From CAWKOH01 sp963851245 (GTDB lineage Bacteria > Actinomycetota > Acidimicrobiia > Acidimicrobiales > Palsa-688), in contig CAWKOH010000002.1 in assembly GCA_963851245.1 (NCBI GenBank), forward strand, positions 310,001 to 374,000: a DNA stretch of 64,000 nucleotides. The letters are read 5' to 3'. Positions 33,973-42,999 of the stretch are shown in pieces. Under the pieces are notes generated by a model. The model saw only the letters and a list, made by a program, of their open reading frames with translations. It did no database searches and had not been told where the DNA came from. The position numbers and the translations under genes are program-made. Positions within the stretch are counted from its first letter, which is position 1; every line of letters starts with the position of its first letter.

Positions 33973-34580
33973 ATGGCCGCACGGCGCGCTGCCGTCGTCA
34001 CTGGCGCTTCGGCAGGAGTCGGCCGGGCCCACCGCTCGTACGCTCGTGCCGCTGCTTCTTCGAGTCGACCCGGGCAGAACTGCTCCACGAAGGCAGCCAC
34101 GTCCGTATAAGCATGGTGCACCTGCCCGCCGTCAACACGCCGCAGTTCGATTGGTGCAAGACGACCATGGATCACCATCCGCAACCCGTTCCGCCCACCT
34201 ACCAACCCGAGATTCCCGAGAAGTACATCCTCGAGGTCGCACTGGACGGCCGACGAGCCAAGGTGGTCGGGTCCTGGAACAAGATCCTTGTGGCTGCCGG
34301 TTCTGTGTTTCCTGGTCTCGGTAACCAGTACGCCGCCCTCGGAGCCTGGGACACCCGATTGACTCGCGAGACCGTAGATCCACACCGGCCGGCCAACCTG
34401 TATGACCCGGTTGCCTCCGAGTTCGATGCGGAGGCGCACGGCAGCTTCGACAACAAAGCCGGCGGATTCACGGACCCCAGCTTCCTCAGATCGCTTGCGC
34501 AAACAGCCAAGCTTTTTCCCAGAGCCGTGGCTCATACCGTCGCCGAGAAGCGCCCGCTCCCGGAGTCTCGAGGCCGTTGA
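33973..34580 (+). pseudogene. SDR gene remnant with large internal deletion
   Basis: ATG 33973 has a good AAGGAG (33961-33966) and starts RRAAVVTGASAGVGRA, the cofactor loop of a short-chain dehydrogenase. Within about 25 codons the reading switches frame to STRAELLHEGSHVRISMVHL and PAVNTPQFDW, which is the C-terminal third of the same SDR type, continuing to TGA 34580. The NAG motif and the Ser/Tyr/Lys catalytic region (about 140 residues) are missing. The gene is therefore a deletion remnant, not a simple base-call error. The retained ribosome-binding site suggests recent loss. Confidence 0.65.
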
Positions 34581-34754
34581 CTGTGCCCGGTCAGCCGCGG
34601 TAGTCCCTTGGATGGGTTCCGCTCATCTCATGGCGAAGGTCGGTCCGCCCCTACGCAGGCCAGGCGAACGACCATCCAGGTGACGTAGTCGTTGACTGTC
34701 CCGCTCTGGAAGCCGTCGAGCACCGGGACCAAACGGGCCTGGCCCCCAAGAAGA

Positions 34755-34773
34755 CCTAGGAGGAATACCTAGG
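34755..34773. promoter_or_regulatory. Paired CCTAGG palindromes upstream of the FkbM gene
   Basis: CCTAGG occurs at 34755-34760 and again at 34768-34773, 13 bases apart start to start, 38-56 bases before ATG 34811. The same core recurs in the gaps at 45620 and 55001-55071, so it may be a shared operator or promoter element. Confidence 0.35.
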
Positions 34774-34810
34774 TTCCAGGTCGCGGCCGCCCTGGTAAGA
34801 CTGCCGGCGC

Positions 34811-35590
34811 ATGTCCGCCACCACCCCGGACGTCAAGGGCCGATTCAGAAAGTCGGCTAAGCGCGCCGTGACGGGCACGATCCTGGAGCGACCTGCCCGC
34901 CTGCTCTGGCACACGGTGACGCACAAGGCCCGCGCTCAGAGGGAGGCCGCCTACCAACGGGGCGTGCGCTATGACGAGTTTACGGTCGCCGTGATGACCA
35001 GGGTCTTGAAGCCGTCTTCCAACTGTGTGGATGCTGGAGCACACACGGGGACCATTCTCGCTCACATGGTCAGGCTGGCACCGAACGGCAGGCACTACGC
35101 CTTCGAGCCGTTGCCGGACTGTGCCCGTTTGCTCAGGGAGCGGTTTCCGAACGTCTTAGTCCACCAGTGCGCACTGGCGGACGAAACCGCGATCGCACCC
35201 TTCCACTACGTCGGGTCGTCTCCCGCCTACAGCGGTTTAGATAAGAGGCCCTGGGGGGATTTCGACGAGGAATCGGTAGAGATGATCGACGTCTCAGTGA
35301 CTCGACTCGACGATGTAATTGATCCGGATGTGCCGATCGATTTCGTCAAGATCGATGTCGAGGGGGCCGAGGGCCGGCTGATCAGGGGGGCGTTCAGGAC
35401 GCTACGCAAATGGAAACCTGTCGTTATCTTCGAAGTGGGCCCTGACCCGATGGACGCCTACTTCGAACTGGGCAGGGCAGGGTTAGGCGTGTACCTGCTC
35501 GACGGCGAGATCGACAGTCGACCCCCACTGACCGAAGCGGAGTACAGGGCGGCGCTGGGCCACGACTGGTACTACCTGGCCCACGCCTGA
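34811..35590 (+). CDS. FkbM family methyltransferase
   Basis: 259 residues from ATG 34811. FkbM-type SAM methyltransferase: NCVDAGAHTGTILAHMVRLA (motif I), HYAFEPLPDCARLL, then TRLDDVIDPDVPIDFVKIDVEGAEGRLI, which is the hallmark acidic block, and VVIFEVGPD. FkbM enzymes O-methylate polyketide or sugar hydroxyls and are common in surface-glycan loci, where they may cap or decorate chains. It precedes the Wzt gene by 344 bases on the same strand. The upstream gap carries two CCTAGG palindromes. Confidence 0.88.
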   Translation: MSATTPDVKGRFRKSAKRAVTGTILERPARLLWHTVTHKARAQREAAYQRGVRYDEFTVAVMTRVLKPSSNCVDAGAHTGTILAHMVRLAPNGRHYAFEPLPDCARLLRERFPNVLVHQCALADETAIAPFHYVGSSPAYSGLDKRPWGDFDEESVEMIDVSVTRLDDVIDPDVPIDFVKIDVEGAEGRLIRGAFRTLRKWKPVVIFEVGPDPMDAYFELGRAGLGVYLLDGEIDSRPPLTEAEYRAALGHDWYYLAHA

Positions 35591-35934
35591 CGAAGGCGCG
35601 TCCGACGAGGGCTAGCCCGGAGCGGTCGTGACCCGGCGGGTTTGCAGAGCGTTACCGTCGGGACAGCTACGAGGCGCTCCAGCTTGGACCCTGTCAGGGG
35701 CGTGGCTCGTCGCGGGTCGGCGTTCCCCTGGGGGGATCCGCCAGTATGACCTGCGGTTTGGCCCGGTTAGCTTCCCATGCCGCTGGCGAAGCCGGTACGC
35801 GGAGATCGGGTCGAAGCGATGTCAACGACGCACAGTCTGCCGAGAGGTCGACGGCTGCGAGGGTATGGTAGGCGGGGCGTCCTGGACGTCCCGTTCGTGT
35901 CCGCCCTCCTGGAGCGCGAGCCTGCCTATGTCGT
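35591..35934. other. 344-base gap without a supported gene
   Basis: GC-rich spacer between the FkbM methyltransferase and Wzt. Open stretches exist on both strands but carry no recognisable protein or ribosome-binding site. It could hold the Wzt promoter; no clear promoter boxes were identified. Confidence 0.5.
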
Positions 35935-37284
35935 ATGAGCCAGCGATCAGCTGTGTGCAATGTCTCCAAGGTCTACGACCTGGGGCTCAGCGGACGTACG
36001 CGCTCCATATCGACCATCGTGCAGGACCGGCTTCGGCACCCGGTACGTGGAGGGGGCTTCAAGCGAGAGAAGCTCATGGCGCTGGACGATGTGTCCTTCG
36101 AGGTGGCGCAGGGAGAGGCCATCGGGATCGTCGGGAAGAACGGCGCCGGGAAGAGCACCCTCCTCAAGATCCTCAGCCGGATCACCCCGCCGACGAAGGG
36201 TCACATCGACATGGTCGGGACGGTGGGATCCATGCTCGAGATCGGTACGGGGTTCCACCCCGAACTCACCGGCATGGAGAACATCTTCATGAACGGAGCG
36301 ATCCTGGGCATGTCCGCCCGCGAGATCAAACGCCGTCTGGACGAGATCGTGGCGTTCGCCGAGGTGGACCGCTTCCTTGACACGCCGGTCAAGCGCTACA
36401 GCAGCGGCATGCGGGTGAGGCTCGCTTTTGCGGTGGCGGCCCACCTCGAGCCTGAGATACTCATCGTGGACGAAGTGCTGTCCGTCGGGGATCACGCTTT
36501 CCAGACGAAGTGCCTCGAGCGGATGAAGACGGTCGCCAACGACGATGGACGCACGGTCCTGTACGTCAGCCACCAGCTGGCGACCGTCGAGCACCTGTGC
36601 CCGCGATCGCTGCTCATGGTCGCCGGGTGCCTCACCTTCGACGGACCGACCCGGGAGACGCTCAACCGGTACCTCCGCATGTTCCCCCGAGCGGAAAATG
36701 GCGAGGTGGCCGGGATCTTCGATCTGGCCAGCGCCGACCGCTCCGGGAGCACCTACACGAGGGTCCTGGATCGGCTCGAAATCAGACCGGGCGGCGGCGA
36801 TCCCTCCGACACTGTCCTGATGGGTGAGAGCATGCAGATCGAGATCACGGTCGACGGACTCGACGAGGTCCAGGACCCCCTCGTCATGGTGTCGATCGGA
36901 ACGGGCAACGTCCCGCTGCTCATCCGCATGACCTCGCGGATGCTGTCCCTGCGGGCGGCGCACGAACGGCGGTCACGCGAGGTGATCGTGGCGGACATTC
37001 CGTCGCTGCCGCTCACGCCCGGCTCCTACCATATCGAAGTCCAGATCAAGGACAGGAGTCGTACCGTCGACTTCGTCAGGCCGGCGGCCGAATTCACCGT
37101 CCTCCCCGCCGACGTTCTGGGGAGCGGCTACCGCTTCGACGGGCAGGGCGGGTTCTTCGAAGGCCATGTCGTGATGCCCTGGTCATGGGAGCTCCGCCCG
37201 GCTACGGAGCTGACCCCCGCTCTCCTCCCGGACGCCGCGAAGGTGGACGGGACCATGGCTGCCAACGGCTCGCTCAACCTTTGA
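35935..37284 (+). CDS. wzt: Wzt-like ABC transporter ATPase with C-terminal carbohydrate-binding domain
   Basis: 449 residues from ATG 35935. The nucleotide-binding domain (about 1-240) has Walker A GIVGKNGAGKSTLLK, signature VKRYSSGMRVRLAFAVA, Walker B EILIVDEVLSVGD and the His switch YVSHQ. Residues ~255-430 form a Wzt_C-type beta-sandwich (LDRLEIRPGGGDP, PLTPGSYHIEVQIKD), which in O-antigen and teichoic-acid type systems recognises the chain end before export. With the Wzm permease it would move a lipid-linked glycan across the membrane. The Wzm gene is not adjacent but at 52825 on the other strand. A terminal TGATG links it to the next gene. Confidence 0.92.
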   Translation: MSQRSAVCNVSKVYDLGLSGRTRSISTIVQDRLRHPVRGGGFKREKLMALDDVSFEVAQGEAIGIVGKNGAGKSTLLKILSRITPPTKGHIDMVGTVGSMLEIGTGFHPELTGMENIFMNGAILGMSAREIKRRLDEIVAFAEVDRFLDTPVKRYSSGMRVRLAFAVAAHLEPEILIVDEVLSVGDHAFQTKCLERMKTVANDDGRTVLYVSHQLATVEHLCPRSLLMVAGCLTFDGPTRETLNRYLRMFPRAENGEVAGIFDLASADRSGSTYTRVLDRLEIRPGGGDPSDTVLMGESMQIEITVDGLDEVQDPLVMVSIGTGNVPLLIRMTSRMLSLRAAHERRSREVIVADIPSLPLTPGSYHIEVQIKDRSRTVDFVRPAAEFTVLPADVLGSGYRFDGQGGFFEGHVVMPWSWELRPATELTPALLPDAAKVDGTMAANGSLNL

Positions 37285-38250
37285 TGCTGTCCACCCCCGT
37301 CGCGCTCAGCGTCTTCGACCGCCCCGAGACGACGAGGCGGGTGTTCCGGGCGATACGGCGGGCGCGGCCGCGCCGACTGTTCGTGTTCGCAGACGGGCCC
37401 CGCTCGGGCGAGGAGGCCGAGCGGTGCTCGAGAGCACGCGCTCTGGCCGAGAGGGTCGATTGGCCCTGCGAGGCGAGGTATGACTATGCCGAATCGAACC
37501 TGGGGGCGAGGGCCCGATACACGACTGGGGTCGACTGGGTCTTCTCCCAGGTAGACGACGCCATCGTCCTCGATGACGACTGCCTGCCTGACCCGACGTT
37601 CTTCCCGTTCTGCCAGGCGGTGCTCGACCGCTATCGGGAGGACCCGCGAGTGATGATGGTCTGTGGGACCAACTACCTGGAGCGCTGGAAGGCCGATACG
37701 CAGAGCTTCCACTTCTCGCTGTTCGGCGGCGTCTGGGGTTGGGCTTCCTGGAAGCGGGCGTGGGAGCTGAACGACCCTGCCATGGACGCCTGGGACGACG
37801 AGGAGGTAAGACAGCGGGTCCGCACGCTCATCGCCGACGACGAGATCTACGCCTTCCAGGCCCGACGGTTCGACCGGGTGCGCCGGGACCCCGCGGAGCG
37901 GCACTCCTGGGATCTGCCTTGGAGCCTGACCCGCTTGGCCCACGCCGGTCTCACCGCGGTGCCGTCCGTGAACCTCGTCCGGAACCTCGGGAACCGCCAG
38001 GGTCGTGGCCTGCCGAGAAGCCACCCACTGGCCAACCTACGGGCGGAAAGGATCGGCATCCCGCTCGCTTTTCCTCCGGACGTGCGGGCGGATCGGGCCT
38101 ACGACTCCCTGCACGTCGGGCGCGTAAGCGAGTGGTACGACCGCGAAGACCGTCAGCGCGCCCGCGCTGGTCCAGGAGGCGGTCCGGAAATGGCGCGGCC
38201 GGATCGCCCGTACCGCTGGGCAGCTCCGGGTCGGAGGGCCTCGGGCGTAA
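37284..38250 (+). CDS. GT2-like glycosyltransferase (HlpA-type), frameshifted near its end
   Basis: ATG 37284 overlaps the Wzt stop by one base. The fold starts STPVALSVFDRPETTRRVF, with DRP in place of the common NRP, the DxD-like VLDDDCLPDPTFF and GGVWGWASWKRAW, as in the family often annotated hemolysin-associated HlpA glycosyltransferases. After about residue 290 (SEWYDREDRQRA) one extra base in CCC near 38160 moves the true C-terminus, LVQEAVRKWRGRIARTAGQL, to another frame ending TAA 38248. Without correction the frame runs on to 38642 as low-complexity Pro/Gly/Arg protein. Likely adds a sugar to the growing repeat. Confidence 0.75.
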
Positions 38251-38419
38251 CAGACGGACGACCCACTCTGCCCGGGCGCCCCGGCGGGGCGGTCCCCGGT
38301 GGCGCCGTCCCCTCCATCGCCTACACAGAAGCGGCCGGGATCCTCCGGCCCGCCCCCCGGCTCCCCCCGGGGGACTTCGCCCCGGGACGGTCCCTCAACG
38401 CCGGTGATACAACCCGTGG

Positions 38420-39793
38420 GTGGGTGTCAGCGGGGTTTCCACGGCTCGACGGCTCGCTTCCCGCGTGCGGCGGGCCCGTCGGGACGCTACTTCCGCTTAT
38501 GTGCCGGGGCGGCTGCCGTCGCAATCACGCCTTTACGCGGCGGCGATCCCGCCCCCCGGACCGGGTGACCGGGCCGGGCCCCAGGTGGTGCTACTCAACG
38601 ACTGCAGCGACCAGGTCAACTTCGGCGCCAGGGCGCTGGTAGACGGTCTCCTCCGGGGCCTGGCCGCCGCCATGCCCGACGCCAGCGTGCAGCCGATCCC
38701 TTCCCACTGGCTGCTGGACACCACGTATGGGATGGGAATGTTCGTCGACGACGGGCGGGCGATGGTCCAACCTCCCGCCGTCTTCCCGGAGGTGGCCGAC
38801 CAGTTCGAGCGCCTGGGAGACGACTGGCTGGAAGGCCGGGGCGGTCCGGGAGCCGAGGAGTTCCTGGTTCGGCTCAGGGGCGCCGACGTGGTCGTTGTCA
38901 ACGGGGAGGGAAGCCTGTACCGCACCAACCTGAGCGCCATCCGGGAGCTGTTCCTCGCCTGGCTGGCCAAGACGAGGTTGGGGATACCGACAGTGTTCCT
39001 CAACGGCACTGTCCACCTCACGGGTGTGATTCCCACCCTCCCGGCCATGGTGCGCAAGACCTTCGCCGAGCTGGACGCGGTCGCCGTCCGCGAAGCCCCG
39101 TCGTTGCGCAACCTGGCTGAGTTCGCCCCCGGGCTGCCGGTGCAGCTGATCCCCGATTCGGCCTTCCTCCTCGACCCGTCCGACAGGCGCGAACCTCCGG
39201 AGATGGCCCGCATCCTGGACCACGTGCGGGGCCGGCCCTACTTCTGCTTCGACCCGGGACCGATGCCGATGGATGGGGACGCCGGGCGCCGATCGGCCCT
39301 GTACGAGCTGATCTCCCGCCTCCAGGAGATCGTCCCCGAGGCCGTCTTCATCCGCAACAACCCACCCGACCGCTTCATCCATACCGTGGCCGAGGAGACC
39401 GGCTCGATCTACATCGACACCATCGTCGACTACCGGGAGTGGATGGCTGTAGCGGCGGGCGCCCACTTCCTGGTGTCGGGGCGGTACCACAACACCATCC
39501 TCGCCTCGATGGTCGGTTGCCCCACCGTGGCGCTCGGATCGACGAGCCACAAGGTGCACGGGGTGTGCGAGCTGCTCGAGGGCGTCGTCGGACGGCCCTA
39601 CGACGGGACCGACCTGCGACGCCACATAGAGGCCATCGCCGAGCAGGCCCGGGACTACGTGGCCCGCCGCGACCACTATGCCACCCGCTTGCGGGAGGTC
39701 TGCGAGGTCCGCCGGACCGAGGCTGCGGGGCTCGGCGCCCTGGTGCGATCGGCGCTGCGAGCCCCCGACCCATCCCGCGGGGCGCTCCTTTGA
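38420..39793 (+). CDS. Polysaccharide pyruvyl transferase family protein
   Basis: About 457 residues from GTG 38420; the first ~50 residues are Arg/Pro-rich and the true start may be later, close to PQVVLLNDCSDQVNFGARAL. Family features: the N-terminal glycine/asparagine loop just quoted, VVVNGEGSLYR (the NGEG-type motif), VFLNGTVHL, VAVREAPSLRNL and the C-terminal HFLVSGRYHNTILASMVGCP with its conserved His. The enzyme transfers a pyruvyl group from phosphoenolpyruvate as a ketal on sugar hydroxyls, adding negative charge to the glycan. It ends in a TTGA overlap with the next gene. Confidence 0.85.
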   Translation: MGVSGVSTARRLASRVRRARRDATSAYVPGRLPSQSRLYAAAIPPPGPGDRAGPQVVLLNDCSDQVNFGARALVDGLLRGLAAAMPDASVQPIPSHWLLDTTYGMGMFVDDGRAMVQPPAVFPEVADQFERLGDDWLEGRGGPGAEEFLVRLRGADVVVVNGEGSLYRTNLSAIRELFLAWLAKTRLGIPTVFLNGTVHLTGVIPTLPAMVRKTFAELDAVAVREAPSLRNLAEFAPGLPVQLIPDSAFLLDPSDRREPPEMARILDHVRGRPYFCFDPGPMPMDGDAGRRSALYELISRLQEIVPEAVFIRNNPPDRFIHTVAEETGSIYIDTIVDYREWMAVAAGAHFLVSGRYHNTILASMVGCPTVALGSTSHKVHGVCELLEGVVGRPYDGTDLRRHIEAIAEQARDYVARRDHYATRLREVCEVRRTEAAGLGALVRSALRAPDPSRGALL

Positions 39794-40839
39794 CCGGCTT
39801 GCTGGTCGGCTACGGGTCGATCGGCCGGCGCCACCTCGCCAACCTCTACGGGCTGGGCATCACGGAGTGGGCCGTGGTGCATACCGGCCGGGGTACCCTG
39901 CCGCTGGAGCCGCCGGGGTTGGTCAGGGTCTACGGCAACCTGGTCGAGGCGCTCGACGAGGAGACCCCGAGCTTCGCGGTGATCGCCAACCCGAGCAGCC
40001 TGCACCTCGATGCCGCCGTCCTCTGCGCCGCCGCGGGTTGCCACCTACTCGTCGAGAAGCCGCTCTCCGACCGCCTCGACGGGGTCGCGGCGCTGGAGGC
40101 CGCGGCCACCGGACGCGGGGTGCGCATCCTGGTGGGGTTCCAGTTCCGTCACCATCCCGCGCTGGCACGCATCAGGGCCATCCTCGGCTCCGGGGCGGTC
40201 GGGTCGCCCATGGACGCGACAGTCGTATGGGCCGAGCACCTCCCTTCATGGCACCCCTGGGAGGACTGGCGCCAGGGCTACGCCGCCCGGGCCGATCTCG
40301 GAGGCGGGGTCCACCACACCATCTGCCACCCCTTCGACTACCTGAGGCTCCTGTTCGGCGACCCGGTGGAGGTCACGGCTTCGCTTACCACCGACGGGCC
40401 GCTCGGCCTGGGCGTTCCTGAAGCCGCCGACATCGTGATCGGCTTCGGTGGCGGCTTCCGCGCCCGGGTCCACCTGGACTACTGGGCCCGGCCCCTAATG
40501 CACCGGCTGGCCGTGGTGTGCACCGACGGCACCATCGAATGGGACTACGCGACCGGGCTGCTCCGCACGTGGACGGCCGCCACCAGATCCTGGCAGGTCG
40601 AAAGGCTCCCCGGGGTCGACGACCGCAACGACCTCTTCGTGGAGGAGGCCAGGCACTTCCTCGAGGTGGTCGGCGGCCGGGCCGAACCCGTGTGCACCCT
40701 CTCGGATGGGGCGGCGGCGATCGCCATCTGCCAGGCGGTGGACCGGTCAGCCGCCGAGGGGTCCTCCGTGCCGGTCGCCCACGGGACGGTCATCTCGGGC
40801 GCCGGGCGGCGGACCGGAACAGTCCGGGGCGGGCGGTGA
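39790..40839 (+). CDS. Gfo/Idh/MocA family oxidoreductase
   Basis: 349 residues from TTG 39790, whose last two bases lie in the upstream TGA. The N-terminal Rossmann domain has GLLVGYGSIGRRHLANL, FAVIANPSSLHLDAA and LLVEKPLSDRLD. The second domain has VGFQFRHHPAL and RADLGGGVHHTICHPFDYL, which supplies the catalytic His/Asp region. Likely a nucleotide-sugar or sugar dehydrogenase feeding the glycan. It is distinct from the Gfo/Idh/MocA gene at 13495. It ends in a GTGA overlap with the methyltransferase. Confidence 0.87.
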   Translation: MTGLLVGYGSIGRRHLANLYGLGITEWAVVHTGRGTLPLEPPGLVRVYGNLVEALDEETPSFAVIANPSSLHLDAAVLCAAAGCHLLVEKPLSDRLDGVAALEAAATGRGVRILVGFQFRHHPALARIRAILGSGAVGSPMDATVVWAEHLPSWHPWEDWRQGYAARADLGGGVHHTICHPFDYLRLLFGDPVEVTASLTTDGPLGLGVPEAADIVIGFGGGFRARVHLDYWARPLMHRLAVVCTDGTIEWDYATGLLRTWTAATRSWQVERLPGVDDRNDLFVEEARHFLEVVGGRAEPVCTLSDGAAAIAICQAVDRSAAEGSSVPVAHGTVISGAGRRTGTVRGGR

Positions 40840-41750
40840 CCGCCATCCGGACGCTGCGGAGCGTCAAGCAGGTAGTGCCGGTGCCGATCAAGCAGGCCGT
40901 CAAAGCCGGCCGGCGCACCGTCTACTACGACCCCATCGCCCACCTCCGCCTGGCCGCCTACAAGCGGGACCTCGTCTCCCGCTTCGGGCCCGGCTTCGTC
41001 TATGAGGTCCATCCCGACGACGAGATGTACCGCTTCCTGCGGGAGTTCTGGTCGTGGAAGTTCCACGTCGAGCCCATGAGGACGCCGGCCGACGCCCTCC
41101 GCTCGTACCTGGTCACCGGCGACCGGAACCTCCGCGACCTCGAGACAGTGCTCGCCGACCAGGGCCGGGATCTGTCCCGGACGGGGTCGTTCCTGGAGTT
41201 CGCCTGCGGGTACGGACGGTTCACGCGGTTCCTGGTGCGGAGGCTGGAGCCGACAAGGATCACCGTCTCCGACATCAGCCGGCCGGCCGTCGACTTCCAG
41301 TGCCGCACCTTCGGGGTGCAGGGGCTCTACTCCACCGAGTCGGCGGCGGACCTTCACCACGACGGGTGCTACGAGGTGGTATTCGTGGCGTCGCTGTTCA
41401 GCCATCTGTCGATCGACCATTGGACGCCGTGGCTGGTGAGGCTTTACGGGCTGGTCGCTCCGGGTGGGTTGCTCATCTTCTCGACCCACGGGAACTACAC
41501 ACGGGACGTTGTGTTCGGTGAGGGCTACCGGGACCAGCTGGAGACCGCCGCGGATGGGTTCACGTTCCTTCGGACGAACGAGACCGGCGGCCGGCTCTCG
41601 ACCGGCTACTACGGAAACACCTTCGTTACCAGCGAGTTCGTCCGGTCCCAGGTGCACGACAACGGACTGGGATCACTGGTGCGCGAGTACCCCAACTCGC
41701 TCTGGGGCACCCAGGACTGCTACGTCGTAGCCAGACCGCCGTCGGGCTGA
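40836..41750 (+). CDS. SAM-dependent methyltransferase
   Basis: 304 residues from GTG 40836, coupled to the upstream gene by a 4-base overlap. The first ~100 residues have no clear motif (YYDPIAHLRLAAYKRDL). The methyltransferase core has SFLEFACGYGRFTRFLV (motif I), ITVSDISRPAVDF, then VFVASLFSHLSIDHW and VAPGGLLIFSTHG. GYYGNTFVTSEFV near the end recalls the C-terminus of the methyltransferase at 18355. It is the last gene of the 35.9-41.75 kb plus-strand operon and overlaps the convergent WbsX-like gene by 31 bases. Confidence 0.85.
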   Translation: MTAIRTLRSVKQVVPVPIKQAVKAGRRTVYYDPIAHLRLAAYKRDLVSRFGPGFVYEVHPDDEMYRFLREFWSWKFHVEPMRTPADALRSYLVTGDRNLRDLETVLADQGRDLSRTGSFLEFACGYGRFTRFLVRRLEPTRITVSDISRPAVDFQCRTFGVQGLYSTESAADLHHDGCYEVVFVASLFSHLSIDHWTPWLVRLYGLVAPGGLLIFSTHGNYTRDVVFGEGYRDQLETAADGFTFLRTNETGGRLSTGYYGNTFVTSEFVRSQVHDNGLGSLVREYPNSLWGTQDCYVVARPPSG

Positions 41751-42908
41751 CCGCCTGCAACGCCCCCGAGCGCCTCCGCCACCGCGTCCAGGTAGGCGTG
41801 ACCGTAGCGGCGGTCCGGCTCGAGGTAGTTGCCCTCAGCCCACTCGTTCCACGACTTCAGGAACACGATCCGTTCCTGAGGGGGCAGAGGTCGGACCGAC
41901 TCGACGGCGAGGTCCATCGCCCGACGGAACCGGGCCGGCGTGGAGCCGCGGCAGCAGGAAGCCTCGACGTCCCGAGCGCGGGGTGTTGTCCCAACCGGAG
42001 ATCACCATCGGTAGCCGCGGCGCAGCCCGGTCGGCCGGGTCCCGAAAGGCCTCGACGAGCGGGCGGTATGGGTACCACAACGGGCCCCGCCGTAGCGTCC
42101 TCGACAGGCCCGTCAGCCGTGAGGCCGCCCACGATCGCTCGTCGAGCACCGCCAGGGGGGTGCGAACCTCGGCGTCGAAGCCGTGCTCGGTCGGTCTCCA
42201 GCCACCCACGGACTCGGCGACCAGGTACAGGCCGGCCAGGCCGTGGGCGTCGGCCAGGTCCCGCCACAGGTCCGTGAAGGCCCGGGCGTCGGGTAGTCGG
42301 TGCGGCCGGTGGACGAAGAACAGTGGACGGTCGGCCACCCGGAAGTAACGCTCGTCCCGGAACGCCGGGAGGACGTCGAGGAAGTGGCGGGCGTGGTCGT
42401 CGGCCCCCGGGTAGGTCTGCTCGATCAGGATCCGGGAGCGGTCGCCGGTCCAGATGCCGGTCCAGTTCTCGTTCGCCCACGCCAGGCAGAACGACAGCCC
42501 GGGTTTTCCCGTGGACAGCACCTCGTCGAACGGCCGTTCGAGGAGACGCCGCCCGGCGAACCAGTAGCGCCAGTAGCAGAACGCCTCGATGCCGTATCGT
42601 CTGGCCAGCTCTGCCTGGGCCGTCCGGGTCTCCGCCAGGCGCAGGTCGTAGAAGCCCAGATCGGCTGGGACCCGGGGCTGGTAGTGACCTGGGAATAGCC
42701 TTCGGGCCCGACCGACGTTGGTCCATTCGGTGAAGCCCCGGCCCCACCACTCGTCATTCTCAGGTATGGGGTGGAACTGCGGGAGGTAGAAGGCGACGGC
42801 CCGGGCTCTCAAGGGTCCGCCCGCCGTATGGTGGGGAGCGTCGTCGGGCGCAGCCTGGGCACCTCCCGACGTTAGGGACCGCGGCCGGCGTTGCGGGCCG
42901 GAAATCAC
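41720..42908 (-). CDS. WbsX-like glycan-processing protein, frameshifted
   Basis: From GTG 42908 (TTG 42812 is an alternative). The WbsX family opening VAFYLPQFHPIPENDEWWG is followed by FTEWTNVGRARRLFPGHYQP, FCYWRYWFAGRRLLERP and CLAWANENW. A single extra C near 41948 moves the last ~70 residues to another frame ending TAG 41720, which contains KSWNEWAEGNYLEP. Joined length is ~395 residues. WbsX (PF14307-type) proteins are TIM-barrel proteins found in O-antigen/capsule loci, labelled glycosyltransferase or glycosidase; exact chemistry is unsettled. A second family member lies at 48058. Confidence 0.75.
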
Positions 42909-42999
42909 CCCCAGGAAATGGCCGTCGGGCCGCGCGCCCGGCCGGGGCAAAGTCCCCTGGGTGAGTCGACAGGTCCCGGGGCACGGGGAAGATGGCCCG

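Noticed and set aside
35628..36380. Long plus-strand frame overlapping the start of Wzt
   Set aside because: It is Arg/Gly/Pro-rich shadow coding in another frame of the clear Wzt gene.
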